Shown one piece after another: positions 7,472 to 16,417 of a stretch of 64,000 bases of DNA. Every line of letters begins with the position of its first letter. The stretch's first letter is position 1. Source of the DNA: Blastococcus aurantiacus (GTDB lineage: Bacteria; Actinomycetota; Actinomycetes; Mycobacteriales; Geodermatophilaceae); contig NZ_FNBT01000012.1 in the NCBI RefSeq assembly GCF_900102425.1, positions 1 through 64,000 on the forward strand. Reading direction: 5' to 3'. Both the position numbers and the translations under genes were made by a program. Under the pieces are notes generated by a model. That model searched no databases. It was not told the origin of the DNA and saw nothing but the letters and a program-made list of their open reading frames with translations.

Positions 7472-9183
7472 AGCGGCGACCCGAGCAGGCCGACGGTGAC
7501 GACGGCGGCCACGCCGGCCGCCGCGACGGTGACCGCCGTCAGTCCGAACCGCCGCCAGGTCCACCGCTGGATGTGCACCGGCGGGAGCTGGAAGGGCAGC
7601 AGCCGCAGGAAGTCCGCGTGCAGGTCGCGGCCCTGCTGGCGCAGCATCCGCCGCAGCTGCGTGGGCATGGTCAGCCCGCGGGTCGCGGCGAAGGCCTCGG
7701 CGATCTCCTCGTCGGTGAACTGCCGCCGGGCCCGCGCGTAGACCCGCGCCGCGTCGGTGCGCAGGGCCAGGACCAGCATCATGTTGGCCAGGTCGACCGC
7801 CTGCCGCCACGGGCTGGGCCGAACCTCGGCGAAGGCGGAGTCGATGAGGAACAGGTCGCCGTCGCGCACGAGCAGGTTGGCCGGCTTGATGTCCCGGTGG
7901 GCCATGCCGATGTCCCACATCCGGCGCACCGCGGCCAGCCCCTGGTCGATCACCGCATCGTCGATCTCGGCGTCGCCGGCCTCCTGCGCGCCGGCGATGA
8001 ACTCGGTGACCAGCAGGTACTCGCGTTCGGGGGTGATCTCCACGATCCCCAGCGGGTGCGGCACCGGCAACGAGGCCTCCCAGAACAACCTCAGGATGTA
8101 GTCCTCGTACTGCACCAGCCGCCGGACGCTGTGGAAGGGCTTCTCGTCCTCCAGCCGCCCGTAGAGCAGCGTCCGGCCGAGCTTGTACCAGCGGTCGGAG
8201 CGCACGTGCGTGATCGCGTACAGCTTGCCGAACACGCAGCTCTCGCCCTCGCCCGTCGACGGGTGCGCCTTGACGGTGATCCGCAACGGGGTCGATCCGC
8301 CGGAGCCGGCCAGGCCGTGAGGCGTCACGTCGGTGGCGAGCAGCCCCAGCTGGTCCTGCAGCGCCCGGACGATGGCGTCGCCGCGCTCGCCGGAGACGTC
8401 CAGGTGGGCCGGGCGACCCCGGCTGTACCGAACCGGGTACACGGAGTTGGGCGTCAGCAGCCGGAAGGCGGCCAGCGGTGCCGCCACCCCGAGCACCACC
8501 CCGGCCACGATGCCCGAGGGGTGGTCCTGGGCCAGGTACAGCCGCGAGAGCGCGGTGACGACGATCAGCCCGCACACCACCCACTTGCCGATCGTGCGCT
8601 TCCGCCCGGGCGGCACCAGCGCGTACACCGTGCTGACCAGGAAGGCCGCCAGCACGGTCATGGGCAGCGACGGCATGGAGAAGCCCGACCAGGTGCCCAG
8701 CAGCTCGACCTCGAAGGGTCGCGGACGCTGCAGCGTCGTCGCCGTCAGCGCCGCGACGTTGACCACGACCAGCACGACGCCGAACCAGACGAACAGGTGC
8801 CGCCAGCGCCGGAAGGCGACGAGCATCACCAGGTTGGCCAGCCACATGACGTGCAGCGCCCGCTCGGTGGCCAGTACGCCGGCGGCGCGCGCGAGGTCGG
8901 TGCCCAGCGGGGTGCGCAGCTCGGCGAACGCCTGGAGCACACGGGTGTCGGCGACGTCGAAGTAGCGGATCGTGCCGGTGACGACCACGACCACCCAGGC
9001 CAGCACCACCGCGCCGCTGAGCGCGAGCCACCACTTGCCCGAGGCGCGCAGCTGCCGGGGCAGCGGCGGCGGCTCACCCGAGGGACGACGGCGCCGGCGG
9101 ACGCGGGCGATCGCCGGCGGGCCGGGACGTACGACCGGGCCCGTCGTGCCCGCGGCAGGGAGCGCCTGCGGCACCGACGCCAT
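7468..9183 (-). CDS. Degenerate PAP2 domain fused to a kinase domain
   Basis: This is a 571-residue fusion. Residues from about 50 to 250 form a PAP2-like membrane domain, but its motifs are degraded: the first lacks the Lys, PSGH reads PSLP, and the third reads SRLYLAQDHPSG with the nucleophile position changed. From about residue 265 to 530 is a kinase-like domain with HRDIKPANLLV as catalytic loop and LIDSAF at the metal-binding DFG position, so it may bind ATP and phosphorylate a lipid or sugar. A final hydrophobic helix closes the protein. It heads an overlapping operon with a lipoprotein and a flippase-like protein. A lipid or cell-envelope role is inferred. Confidence 0.88.
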   Translation of the reverse strand: MASVPQALPAAGTTGPVVRPGPPAIARVRRRRRPSGEPPPLPRQLRASGKWWLALSGAVVLAWVVVVVTGTIRYFDVADTRVLQAFAELRTPLGTDLARAAGVLATERALHVMWLANLVMLVAFRRWRHLFVWFGVVLVVVNVAALTATTLQRPRPFEVELLGTWSGFSMPSLPMTVLAAFLVSTVYALVPPGRKRTIGKWVVCGLIVVTALSRLYLAQDHPSGIVAGVVLGVAAPLAAFRLLTPNSVYPVRYSRGRPAHLDVSGERGDAIVRALQDQLGLLATDVTPHGLAGSGGSTPLRITVKAHPSTGEGESCVFGKLYAITHVRSDRWYKLGRTLLYGRLEDEKPFHSVRRLVQYEDYILRLFWEASLPVPHPLGIVEITPEREYLLVTEFIAGAQEAGDAEIDDAVIDQGLAAVRRMWDIGMAHRDIKPANLLVRDGDLFLIDSAFAEVRPSPWRQAVDLANMMLVLALRTDAARVYARARRQFTDEEIAEAFAATRGLTMPTQLRRMLRQQGRDLHADFLRLLPFQLPPVHIQRWTWRRFGLTAVTVAAAGVAAVVTVGLLGSPL

Positions 9184-9280
9184 GCCGGGAAATGGTGCCC
9201 CCCGGGTGGCGGCGCGACCATCCCCTTTCGTCCCGTGATCGTTCTACGGTGACCCTCCGCGAGGCGCGGGAGGTGACGTC

Positions 9281-10177
9281 GTGGGTGCTCGGGGCGCGCT
9301 CCTCGTCGTTCTGCTGCTCCTCCTCCCGGCGTGCGGCGGGCAGGCGGACCCGGCGCCCGCTCCGGCCGACGCCGTCCGGTTCGCCTCCTACGACTTCCCC
9401 GAGAACCAGATCCTGGTGGAGGTCTACGCCGAGGCGGCCCGGCGCCAGGGGGTGCCGGTGACCGTGCAGCACGGCATCGGCACCCGCGAGGTGGTGTCGC
9501 CGGCGCTCCAGCAGGGCGTCGTCGACGTCGTCGTCGACTACCTGGGGACGGCGCTGGCCTTCGCCCGGCCCGGTTTTCCCCGGCCTCCGGTAGCTCCCGA
9601 CAACATGCACGCGGTGCTCGCCCGGACCATGGGCGGGCGCGGTGTCGATGTCCTCACCCCGTCGGCGGCCGAGGACCAGAACGGCTTCGTCGTCACCCGG
9701 GACTTCGCGGCCGAGCACGGGGTCGGCACGCTGTCCGGCCTCGTGCCGCTCGCGCCGGATCTGGTCTTCGGTGGTCCGCCGGAGTGCCCCCACCGCCCGT
9801 TCTGCCTGCTGGGGCTGGAGAAGGTCTACGACATGCGGTTCGGCGAGGTCCTCGCCATGCCCACCCGCGCGGCGACGCTCGAGGCGCTGCTGTCGGGGCA
9901 GGTCGACGTCGGCATGCTGGAGACCACGGATGCACGGCTCGCCGTCGCCCCTGTGGTGCTGCTCGCGGACGACCGCGCCCTGCAACCGCGCGAGAACGTG
10001 GTCCCCCTGGTCCGTGCGGAGGTGAGCGACCGCTGGGGGGAGCGGCTGCGCCGGGCGCTGGACGAGACGAGCGCCCGGCTGACCACCGAGGACCTCGTGC
10101 AGCTCAACCGCGCGGTCGAACTCGACGGGCGCTCGCCTGCGGGTGCCGCCGCGAACTGGTGGGACGCCCGCGACTGA
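9281..10177 (+). CDS. OpuAC-type substrate-binding lipoprotein
   Basis: This 298-residue protein has a signal peptide ending in LLPAC, so it is a lipoprotein. The rest matches the OpuAC/ProX type of ABC transporter binding protein for glycine betaine, choline or related osmolytes (SYDFPENQILVEVYAEAA near the start, DNMHAVLA and a late AAANWW). The GTG at 9281 is the start. No permease or ATPase gene is adjacent, so it may serve a transporter encoded elsewhere. The ligand cannot be assigned. It diverges from the PAP2-kinase gene across 97 bases, where TACGGT at 9245-9250 could be a -10 element. Confidence 0.85.
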   Translation: MGARGALLVVLLLLLPACGGQADPAPAPADAVRFASYDFPENQILVEVYAEAARRQGVPVTVQHGIGTREVVSPALQQGVVDVVVDYLGTALAFARPGFPRPPVAPDNMHAVLARTMGGRGVDVLTPSAAEDQNGFVVTRDFAAEHGVGTLSGLVPLAPDLVFGGPPECPHRPFCLLGLEKVYDMRFGEVLAMPTRAATLEALLSGQVDVGMLETTDARLAVAPVVLLADDRALQPRENVVPLVRAEVSDRWGERLRRALDETSARLTTEDLVQLNRAVELDGRSPAGAAANWWDARD

Positions 10178-10189
10178 GCGGGTCGGGCC

Positions 10190-11014
10190 TCACGCGTCGA
10201 GGAACTCCTCCACGACCGGGGCCAGCTCCGCCGCCTCGGTGACCAGCGCGATGTGGCCGCCGCGGTAGAGGTGCAGCTGGGCGTCGGGCAGCAGGCGGGC
10301 CATGAGGCGGGCGTTCACCGACGGCACGATGGGGTCGTCGTCGCCGGCCAGGATGAGCGTCGGCTGCCGGATGAGCCGCAGGAACGGCAGGCTGCTCCAG
10401 CCGGTGCTCGCGGCCAGCTGGTAGTAGTAGCCCCGCCGCGGGCCGAGCCTGGTCTCGGCGTGCAGCGCCCGGGCCGCCCGCTCGGGATCGCTGCGCATCG
10501 TGCCGCCGTAGATCTGCCCGGCGATGCTGCGCGCGTACTCGGGGTCCCGGTGGCGCCGGGGCGTGAGCATGCGGCCGAGCACCCGCGGGTGCGCGGGGAC
10601 CATCAGGGCCCCGGTGCCGGTCGCGGCCAGCACGAGCCGGCGGCAGCGGCGCCGGTGCTGGACGGCGAAGTGCTGGGCGAGGCCACCGCCCCAGCTCAGC
10701 CCGAGGACGTCGACGTCACGGGTGAACCCGAGGCGGTCGAGCAGCCCCGCGACGACCGGGCCGAACGTGGCGAGGTTGTAGGGGACGACGGGAGGAGGGG
10801 ACCCGCCGACGCCCGGGACGTCGAAGCGGACCACGGTGCGCCGGCGGTCCAGCGCGTCGACGAAGGGCTGGAGGACCTCGAGGCTCGCGCCGATCCCGTT
10901 CATCAGCAGCAGGGGCGGCACCGTGGCGTCGGTGCCGGGCCGGACCGACGTCCGCAGGGTGCGGCCGCCGGCGGTGATCGCCCGGACCCGTTCGCGGCTA
11001 CTTGTCGAAGACAT
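10190..11014 (-). CDS. Alpha/beta hydrolase, PHA depolymerase-like
   Basis: The 274-residue alpha/beta hydrolase has the nucleophile elbow GLSWGGG, an oxyanion segment near LLLMNGIGAS and a late catalytic His in YRGGHIAL. Proteins of this layout next to PHA synthase are annotated as poly(3-hydroxyalkanoate) depolymerases, which release monomers from stored polyester. The start overlaps the end of the PHA synthase gene by 17 bases, so the two are almost surely co-transcribed. A general esterase role remains possible. Confidence 0.85.
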   Translation of the reverse strand: MSSTSSRERVRAITAGGRTLRTSVRPGTDATVPPLLLMNGIGASLEVLQPFVDALDRRRTVVRFDVPGVGGSPPPVVPYNLATFGPVVAGLLDRLGFTRDVDVLGLSWGGGLAQHFAVQHRRRCRRLVLAATGTGALMVPAHPRVLGRMLTPRRHRDPEYARSIAGQIYGGTMRSDPERAARALHAETRLGPRRGYYYQLAASTGWSSLPFLRLIRQPTLILAGDDDPIVPSVNARLMARLLPDAQLHLYRGGHIALVTEAAELAPVVEEFLDA

Positions 11015-12701
11015 AGGTGCCGGGCGCGTCGCCCAGGACCTCCAGCCCGCGGCCGAGGTCGGTGGGCGCCGGCACGTCGTCCCCGCACCGGTCGCCCAGC
11101 CAGGCGGTGAAGTCCGGCCACCAGCTGCCCTTCTCGGTGCGGGCCTGCGCCAGCCACTCCTCCGGGTCCGCCGGTGTGCTGTCCGCGACCTGGAAGGTGG
11201 ACTTCGGGTTCCCCGGCGGGTTCACCAGCGACGCGATGTGGCCGCTGGTGGAGAGGATGAAGCGGCTCTCCCCGCCCAGCAGCTGGGTGCTCCGGTAGCA
11301 GGCCTGCCACGGGCAGAGGTGGTCGGCGATACCCGCTGTGACGTAGGTGTCCACGGTGACCGTCGACAGGTCCACGGGGGTGCCCAGCATCGTCGCGCCG
11401 CCGGGCTCGGTGAGCTGGTTGCCCAGGGCGACGTCGATGAAGTCCCGGTGCAGCCCGGCGCTCATCCGGGTCGTGTCCGCGTTCCAGAACAGGATGTCGA
11501 AGTTGGGCGGCGGCTTGCCCTGCAGGTAGTTGTTGACCCAGTAGTTCCAGATCAGGTCGTTGGGGCGCAGCCAGGCGAACACCTCGGCCAGTTGGGCGCC
11601 GTCCAGGTAGCCCTTCTGGCGCGACCGCTCCGTCGCCGCGCGCACCGACTCCTCGTCCATCAGCGCCGAGACCGTGCCGGCCCGCGACCAGTCGAGGACC
11701 GTGACGGCGAAGCTGGCCGCGCTCACCCGGTCCTGGCGGCCGGTCGCGGCCAGGCGGGCCAGCACCATGGCGGCGATGATGCCGCCGGAGCAGAAGGCCT
11801 GGAGCGCCACCCGCTCGCTGCCGGAGGCCTTCTCCACGGCGTCCATCGCGTCCAGCAGCGCCTGCCCGTAGGTGTCCAGGTCCCAGTCGGCGTGCCGCGC
11901 GTCGGGGTTGCGCCAGGAGATCATGAAGACCTGCTGGCCGGCGGCGAGGTAGTGCTCGACGATGCTGCGGCCCGGCGCGAGGTCGGTGATGTAGTACTTG
12001 TTGATCGTCGGCGGCACGATCACCAGCGGTACCTCGCGCACGGTGTCCGTCGTCGGCCGGTAGCGGATCAGCTCGAACACGTCGGTGCGGAACACGACCA
12101 CGCCGGGGGTCACCGCCAGGTCCTCACCGACGGTGAAGGCATCCGGCTCGACCATCGAGGGCACCCGCGGCGGTGCCGCGAGGTCGGTCGCCATGCGCCG
12201 CAGGCCCTCCACCACGTTCCTGCCCCCGGTGTCGATCAGCGCCTTCCAGCCCAGCGGGTTGAGCACCGGCACGTTGGACGGCGCGAGCGCGTCGACGAGG
12301 TTGGTCGCGGTGAACCGGATCCGCTCGTCGTCCTGCCAGTCCAGGTCGGCGTCCTCGATCAGTTCCCAGGTGGTGCGCGCGGCGGCCAGATGGGTCTGCA
12401 TCGCCCGCCGCAGCAGCGGGTTGCCCGACCAGGCGGGGTCGGCGAACCGCTTGTCCTTGCGGCCCGGCGCGAGCTCGGACCGGCCCAGGGTGATGCGGCC
12501 CAGTTCGCGCGCCAGCTCACCGGTCCGCCGCGCCACCGTGCCCGGCCGGCGGGCGAGGGCGGTGCCGAAGCGCAGCGCGGTGCCCGCCGGCGGCACCATC
12601 CGGCGCAGCGGGCCGCGCGCAGCGTCCACGAGGACCATGTCCAGGCCCATCGCGGCGTCCGCCGCCCCGTCCGGGACCTCCGACTGCGCCGTCGTCGCCA
12701 T
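10998..12701 (-). CDS. phaC: Polyhydroxyalkanoate synthase
   Basis: This 567-residue enzyme polymerises hydroxyacyl-CoA monomers into carbon-storage polyester. It has the N-terminal PhaC domain followed by an alpha/beta-hydrolase core. The nucleophile is Cys at about residue 304 in AFCSGG, the lipase-like box with Ser replaced by Cys as in all PHA synthases. The acid (AGIADHLCPW) and His (STSGHIASLVNPP) positions are both visible. The length fits class I/II enzymes. An alpha/beta hydrolase overlaps its end and an acyl-CoA dehydrogenase lies upstream, which suits supply of monomers from fatty acid oxidation. Confidence 0.93.
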   Translation of the reverse strand: MATTAQSEVPDGAADAAMGLDMVLVDAARGPLRRMVPPAGTALRFGTALARRPGTVARRTGELARELGRITLGRSELAPGRKDKRFADPAWSGNPLLRRAMQTHLAAARTTWELIEDADLDWQDDERIRFTATNLVDALAPSNVPVLNPLGWKALIDTGGRNVVEGLRRMATDLAAPPRVPSMVEPDAFTVGEDLAVTPGVVVFRTDVFELIRYRPTTDTVREVPLVIVPPTINKYYITDLAPGRSIVEHYLAAGQQVFMISWRNPDARHADWDLDTYGQALLDAMDAVEKASGSERVALQAFCSGGIIAAMVLARLAATGRQDRVSAASFAVTVLDWSRAGTVSALMDEESVRAATERSRQKGYLDGAQLAEVFAWLRPNDLIWNYWVNNYLQGKPPPNFDILFWNADTTRMSAGLHRDFIDVALGNQLTEPGGATMLGTPVDLSTVTVDTYVTAGIADHLCPWQACYRSTQLLGGESRFILSTSGHIASLVNPPGNPKSTFQVADSTPADPEEWLAQARTEKGSWWPDFTAWLGDRCGDDVPAPTDLGRGLEVLGDAPGTYVFDK

Positions 12702-12785
12702 CGCATCTCCTCCGGGCTCGGGTGTGACTCAGCCCACTGAAGCACACCTCCGCGGCACCGGCAGGGGCGCGGGGATCGGACCGGG

Positions 12786-13967
12786 TCAGGTGATCGCGCT
12801 GGTGCCCGTGACCGCCCGCCCGACGATGAGCGTGTTCACCTCGCGGGTGCCCTCGTAGGAGTAGATCGCCTCCGCGTCCGCGGCGAACCGGGCCACGTGG
12901 TTCTCCAGCAGGATGCCGTTCCCGCCCATCAGCTCGCGCGCGTAGCCGACCGTCTCGCGCATCCGCATGGTGCAGAACGCCTTGGCCAGCGACGCCTGCT
13001 CGTCGGTCATCGTGTCGGCGTCCTGGAGCTGGGAGAGCCGCGCGCACATGGCGGCCGAGGCGGTGATGTTGCCGAGCATCCGCACCAGCAGGTCCTGCAC
13101 CAGCTGGAACTCCGCGATCGGCTGCCCGAACTGCTCGCGCTCGGTGGCGTAGCGCAGGGCGTGCTCGTAGGCCCCGCGCGAGCAGCCGACCGAGGACCAG
13201 GCGACGCCGGCGCGGGTCATCCGCAGCACCTTCGCCGTGTCGCGGAAGCTCCTCGCCTCCTGCAGCCGGTTCTCCTCCGGCACGCGGACGTCGTCGAGCG
13301 TGATGACCGCGTTCTGCACGACCCGCAGCGCGATCTTGTCCTTGAGGTCGACGGTGGAGTAGCCCGGCGTCCCCTTCTCGACGACGAAGCCGAGGACGTC
13401 GTCGGTCTCCTCGTCCTTGGCCCAGATGATGATCAGGTCGGCGAAGCTGGCGTTGCCGATCCACTTCTTCTGGCCGTTGAGGATCCAGGTGTCGCCCTCG
13501 CGGCGGCAGGTGGTCTGGGCCCCGCGGGCGATGTCGGAACCGGCCTCGGGCTCGGTGAGGCCGAACGCGCCGATCAGCTCCATGCGCGCCATCGCCGGCA
13601 GCCAGCGCTGCTTCTGCTCCTCCGAGCCGCAGAGGTAGATCGAGCCCATCGCCAGCCCGCCGTGCACGCCCATGAACGTCGAGAGCGAGGCGTCGCCGCG
13701 GGAGAGCTCCATGGCGAGCATGCCGTCGAACAGCGAGGAGCGACCCGGGCAGCCGTAGCCCGAGTAGGGGTTTCCGGCGATGCCCAGCTCGGCCAGTCCC
13801 GGGATCAGCTCGTGCGGGAACTCCGCCCGGGTCCAGTAGTCGTTGATGACCGGCTCGACCTGGGTGTCCATGAACGCCCGCACCCGGTGCAGCAGCGCCC
13901 GCTCGTCGTCGGCCAGCAGCGCCTCCAGGTCGTAGAAGTCCGAGGTCTCCGGCGGGCGCTCGCTCAT
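12786..13967 (-). CDS. Acyl-CoA dehydrogenase, GcdH-like
   Basis: The 393-residue flavoprotein has the full acyl-CoA dehydrogenase fold. It carries FGLTEPEAGSD for FAD/substrate binding, the WILNGQKKWIGNAS segment and the late YSYEGTREVN, where the Glu is the expected catalytic base of the short-chain/glutaryl-CoA branch. The sequence most resembles glutaryl-CoA dehydrogenase-like members, but the substrate cannot be fixed. The ATG at 13967 is preceded by GGGAGACCC. It lies 84 bases upstream of phaC in the same direction and may share its transcript. Confidence 0.9.
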   Translation of the reverse strand: MSERPPETSDFYDLEALLADDERALLHRVRAFMDTQVEPVINDYWTRAEFPHELIPGLAELGIAGNPYSGYGCPGRSSLFDGMLAMELSRGDASLSTFMGVHGGLAMGSIYLCGSEEQKQRWLPAMARMELIGAFGLTEPEAGSDIARGAQTTCRREGDTWILNGQKKWIGNASFADLIIIWAKDEETDDVLGFVVEKGTPGYSTVDLKDKIALRVVQNAVITLDDVRVPEENRLQEARSFRDTAKVLRMTRAGVAWSSVGCSRGAYEHALRYATEREQFGQPIAEFQLVQDLLVRMLGNITASAAMCARLSQLQDADTMTDEQASLAKAFCTMRMRETVGYARELMGGNGILLENHVARFAADAEAIYSYEGTREVNTLIVGRAVTGTSAIT

Positions 13968-14099
13968 GGGGTGGGTCTCCCTGCAGTCGTGAGGACGTCG
14001 ATGGCCCCTACCCGGGCCGGGACGCGCGCAACGTGACGAATGCCCGTGCACCCGATCGGGCACTACGGGGCCTTCCGACGTCCCAGAGGAGCGCACCCC

Positions 14100-14804
14100 G
14101 TGAGATCCATCGCCGACCAGACCGAGGAAGAGCTCGGTGGGCCGGGCAGCGTGCTGGTCCGCCAGCGCCGCGACCACATCGCGCTCGACCGCCTGCTGCA
14201 CGACCTCGACGGGGCCACCGGTGCCGCCCAGGAGGAGGTGCTCAACCGCATCGACCGGCTGGTGTTCAGCCACGCCTTCGCGGAGGAGACCGTCATCTGG
14301 CCGGTGGTCCGACGCGTCCTGCCCGACGGGGAGGCGCTGACCCTGCAGATCGAGGAGGAGCACCAGGAGGTCAACGAGCTCGTCACCGCGATCGAGCGGG
14401 ACGGGCTCGACCACCCCGAGCGCCCGGCGCGGCTGCGCCGCCTGGTCGAGGTGCTCCGCGAGGACGTGCGCGACGAGGAGGACGTCATGTTCCCCCGCCT
14501 GCAGGAGATGCTGAGCACCGCCGAGCTGCGCGCCCTGGGCCGCCGCTGGGAGATCATGCGCCGCATCTCGCCGACCCGGCCGCACCCGACGGTGTCCCGC
14601 CGTCCGCCGGGCAACGCCCTGTCCGGGCTGCCGCTGTCGCTCATCGACCGGACGCGCGACGTCGTGGACGCCGGCGTGCGGCGCGCACCGGACCGGTTCG
14701 TCCCGGCCGGGCGGACGCTGAGCAAGGGCCTGGCCGGGCTCGCCGGGGTCATCGAACGGATGCCACCCTCGCGCAAGGGCGACCTGCCCCCGACCAGCCG
14801 CTAG
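14100..14804 (+). CDS. Hemerythrin-like HHE domain protein
   Basis: This is a 234-residue soluble protein with an HHE (hemerythrin) helical bundle over about residues 15-145. Visible metal-ligand candidates are His in RRDHIALD, His and Glu in FSHAFAEE, and His in EEEHQEV. At the fourth helix the usual HxxxEE reads DVRDEED, so the last His ligand appears to be Asp. The C-terminal 90 residues are basic and unrecognised. GTG at 14100 follows AGAGGAG. Such proteins bind di-iron or oxygen, or serve in iron or redox stress; the altered ligand makes the chemistry uncertain. Confidence 0.85.
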   Translation: MRSIADQTEEELGGPGSVLVRQRRDHIALDRLLHDLDGATGAAQEEVLNRIDRLVFSHAFAEETVIWPVVRRVLPDGEALTLQIEEEHQEVNELVTAIERDGLDHPERPARLRRLVEVLREDVRDEEDVMFPRLQEMLSTAELRALGRRWEIMRRISPTRPHPTVSRRPPGNALSGLPLSLIDRTRDVVDAGVRRAPDRFVPAGRTLSKGLAGLAGVIERMPPSRKGDLPPTSR

Positions 14805-14820
14805 CCACCCCGAGAACGCG

Positions 14821-14858
14821 CTGAAGGCCCCCTCCCAGCACCGGGAGGGGGCCTTCAG
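14821..14858. terminator. Bidirectional intrinsic terminator
   Basis: A perfect 16-bp inverted repeat (CTGAAGGCCCCCTCCC, loop AGCACC, then the exact complement) lies between the convergent hemerythrin-like and YihY genes. It is placed 16 bases after one stop and 18 bases from the other. It lacks a T-run, as is usual in high-GC actinobacteria. Confidence 0.85.
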
Positions 14859-14876
14859 CGTGTCGTGGTGCGGGCC

Positions 14877-15926
14877 CTACGTCGTCTGCTTGTCCTTCGG
14901 GTTGGCGCGGGCGTCGAGCTGGATCTCCTTGTCCGCCCTCGGCACGCCCTCCTTCAGCTCCTTGGTCCGCTCGATCTCGGCGTCCATCTCGATGCCGAAG
15001 AGCAGGGCCACGTTGATCAGCCAGAACCAGATGAGGAAGACCACGACGCCGGCCAGCGCGCCGTACGTCTTGTTGTAGCTGCCGAAGTTGCCCACGTAGA
15101 AGGCGAACGCGGCCGAGGCCACGATCGCCACGAGGATGGCGACGCCGGCACCGGGGCTCACCCACTTGAACCCGCGCAGCTTCACGTTCGGGGTCGAGTA
15201 GTAGAGGACGGCGATCATCAGGGCCAGCACGACGAGCACGACCGGCCACTTGGCGATGTTCCAGATGGTCTGGCCGGTCTCGCCGACACCGATGGCCGAG
15301 CCGATCGCGTCGACCACGGGGCCGCTGAGCACGAGCAGGGACAGGATGACGGCGGCGAACAGGATGCCGACCAGCGTGACCAGTAGCTGGAGCGGCTTGA
15401 GCTTCCAGACCTTGCGTCCCTCGGGCGTCTCGTAGACGACGTTGGCCGCGCGGGTGAAGGCGCCGACGTAGCCCGACGCCGACCAGACGGCCGTCGCGAG
15501 ACCGATGATCAGCGCGAAACCGGCCGTCCCGCTGTTGCCGGCGATCTGCTCGATCGCGGGGTTGAGCGTCTCCGCGGCCGACTCCGGCACGACCTCGGTG
15601 AGCGCGTCGGTGAGCTGCTGCGGGTCGGTCAGCAGGCCCACGATGGACACCAGGGCGATGAGCGCGGGAAACATCGCCAGGACGCCGTAGTAGGTGAGCG
15701 CCGCGGCCCAGTCGGTGAGGTTGTCCTCGCTGAACTCCTTGAGCGTGCGCTTGATCGTCCCCCCCGTCGTCGGGCTCGGGTCGGCGCCGACGGGCGCGAA
15801 GTCGGCGCGCGTCCCGCTGATGACGTCGTTGTCCGGCGCCGGGTCGGCGGAGGCACGGTTGCCCTCGAAGCCCGCCTCGCTGGTGGAGCTGCTCGCGTTG
15901 CTGGACGAGCCGGTGGGTCGGGTCAT
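14877..15926 (-). CDS. YihY/BrkB-family inner-membrane protein
   Basis: This 349-residue protein has a Ser/Asn-rich cytoplasmic N-terminus of about 70 residues, then six hydrophobic helices typical of the YihY/virulence factor BrkB family (WAAALTYYGVLAMFPALIAL at the first helix). A charged tail (DAEIERTKELKEG and onward) ends the protein. The family is of unknown biochemical role; it was once called ribonuclease BN by mistake. ATG at 15926 follows CCGGAGGACTCC. No operon partner is visible. Confidence 0.9.
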   Translation of the reverse strand: MTRPTGSSSNASSSTSEAGFEGNRASADPAPDNDVISGTRADFAPVGADPSPTTGGTIKRTLKEFSEDNLTDWAAALTYYGVLAMFPALIALVSIVGLLTDPQQLTDALTEVVPESAAETLNPAIEQIAGNSGTAGFALIIGLATAVWSASGYVGAFTRAANVVYETPEGRKVWKLKPLQLLVTLVGILFAAVILSLLVLSGPVVDAIGSAIGVGETGQTIWNIAKWPVVLVVLALMIAVLYYSTPNVKLRGFKWVSPGAGVAILVAIVASAAFAFYVGNFGSYNKTYGALAGVVVFLIWFWLINVALLFGIEMDAEIERTKELKEGVPRADKEIQLDARANPKDKQTT

Positions 15927-16236
15927 GGAGTCCTCCGGGTCGGGGAAGGCGCGGAGCCCTCGGATCGGGGGAGTGGTTCCCCGGACCGTCCGCTTCCATG
16001 CCGCCCCCGGCGTGCCGTTGCGAAACGGAGACCGCCGGAAAACCGAACTTCGGCGACCGCAGCGCCCCGCCGCACCAGGTGTCGGTCGGGGGAACGGGAT
16101 GACTCTCGTCACACACCGTCAGGTGAACTTCACAATCGACGATTGAGACGGACCGGGACGGGGGACAGAGGCTCTCGAACACGAGCCGCCGTCCCTGACC
16201 CGACGGCGGGCCGAATGCTTGGGGGAGAGAACAACG
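15927..16236. other. Divergent intergenic region with clustered palindromes
   Basis: This 310-base gap separates yihY from a small membrane gene. Close to the latter lie TGAC-TCTC-GTCA (16100-16111), GTGAACTTCAC (16123-16133) and CAATCGACGATTG (16133-16145). The last two are perfect odd-centred palindromes that share one base. They may be operator sites for the small membrane gene; no -10/-35 pair is convincing. Confidence 0.4.
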
Positions 16237-16404
16237 ATGGTGATGTGGCCGGCCGTGACGCTGATCGGCTTCCTGGTCCTGACGGCCCTGGTCGTTTTCA
16301 TGGGCATGCAGTCCACCGCCCGCTACGAGCGCGAGCGCGCCGAGGGCACCTCCGGTGCCCGGCACGCCAGCCCGGAGACGGTGGGCGCAGCTCGAGCCGC
16401 CTGA
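16237..16404 (+). CDS. Small single-span membrane protein
   Basis: This is a 55-residue protein with one hydrophobic helix (about residues 4-25) and a charged tail (RYERERAEG). ATG at 16237 was preferred because GGGGGAGAGAAC lies 5-15 bases upstream; a TTG at 16219 would place that ribosome site inside the gene. Function is unknown. It stands alone between two terminators, with clustered palindromes upstream, which suggests its own regulated promoter. Confidence 0.65.
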   Translation: MVMWPAVTLIGFLVLTALVVFMGMQSTARYERERAEGTSGARHASPETVGAARAA

Positions 16405-16417
16405 CCGACGAAGCTCG

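Noticed and set aside
7573-9252. Plus-strand open frame opposite the PAP2-kinase gene
   Set aside because: Antisense shadow rich in Gln, His and Arg; the minus strand encodes motifs of two known domains.
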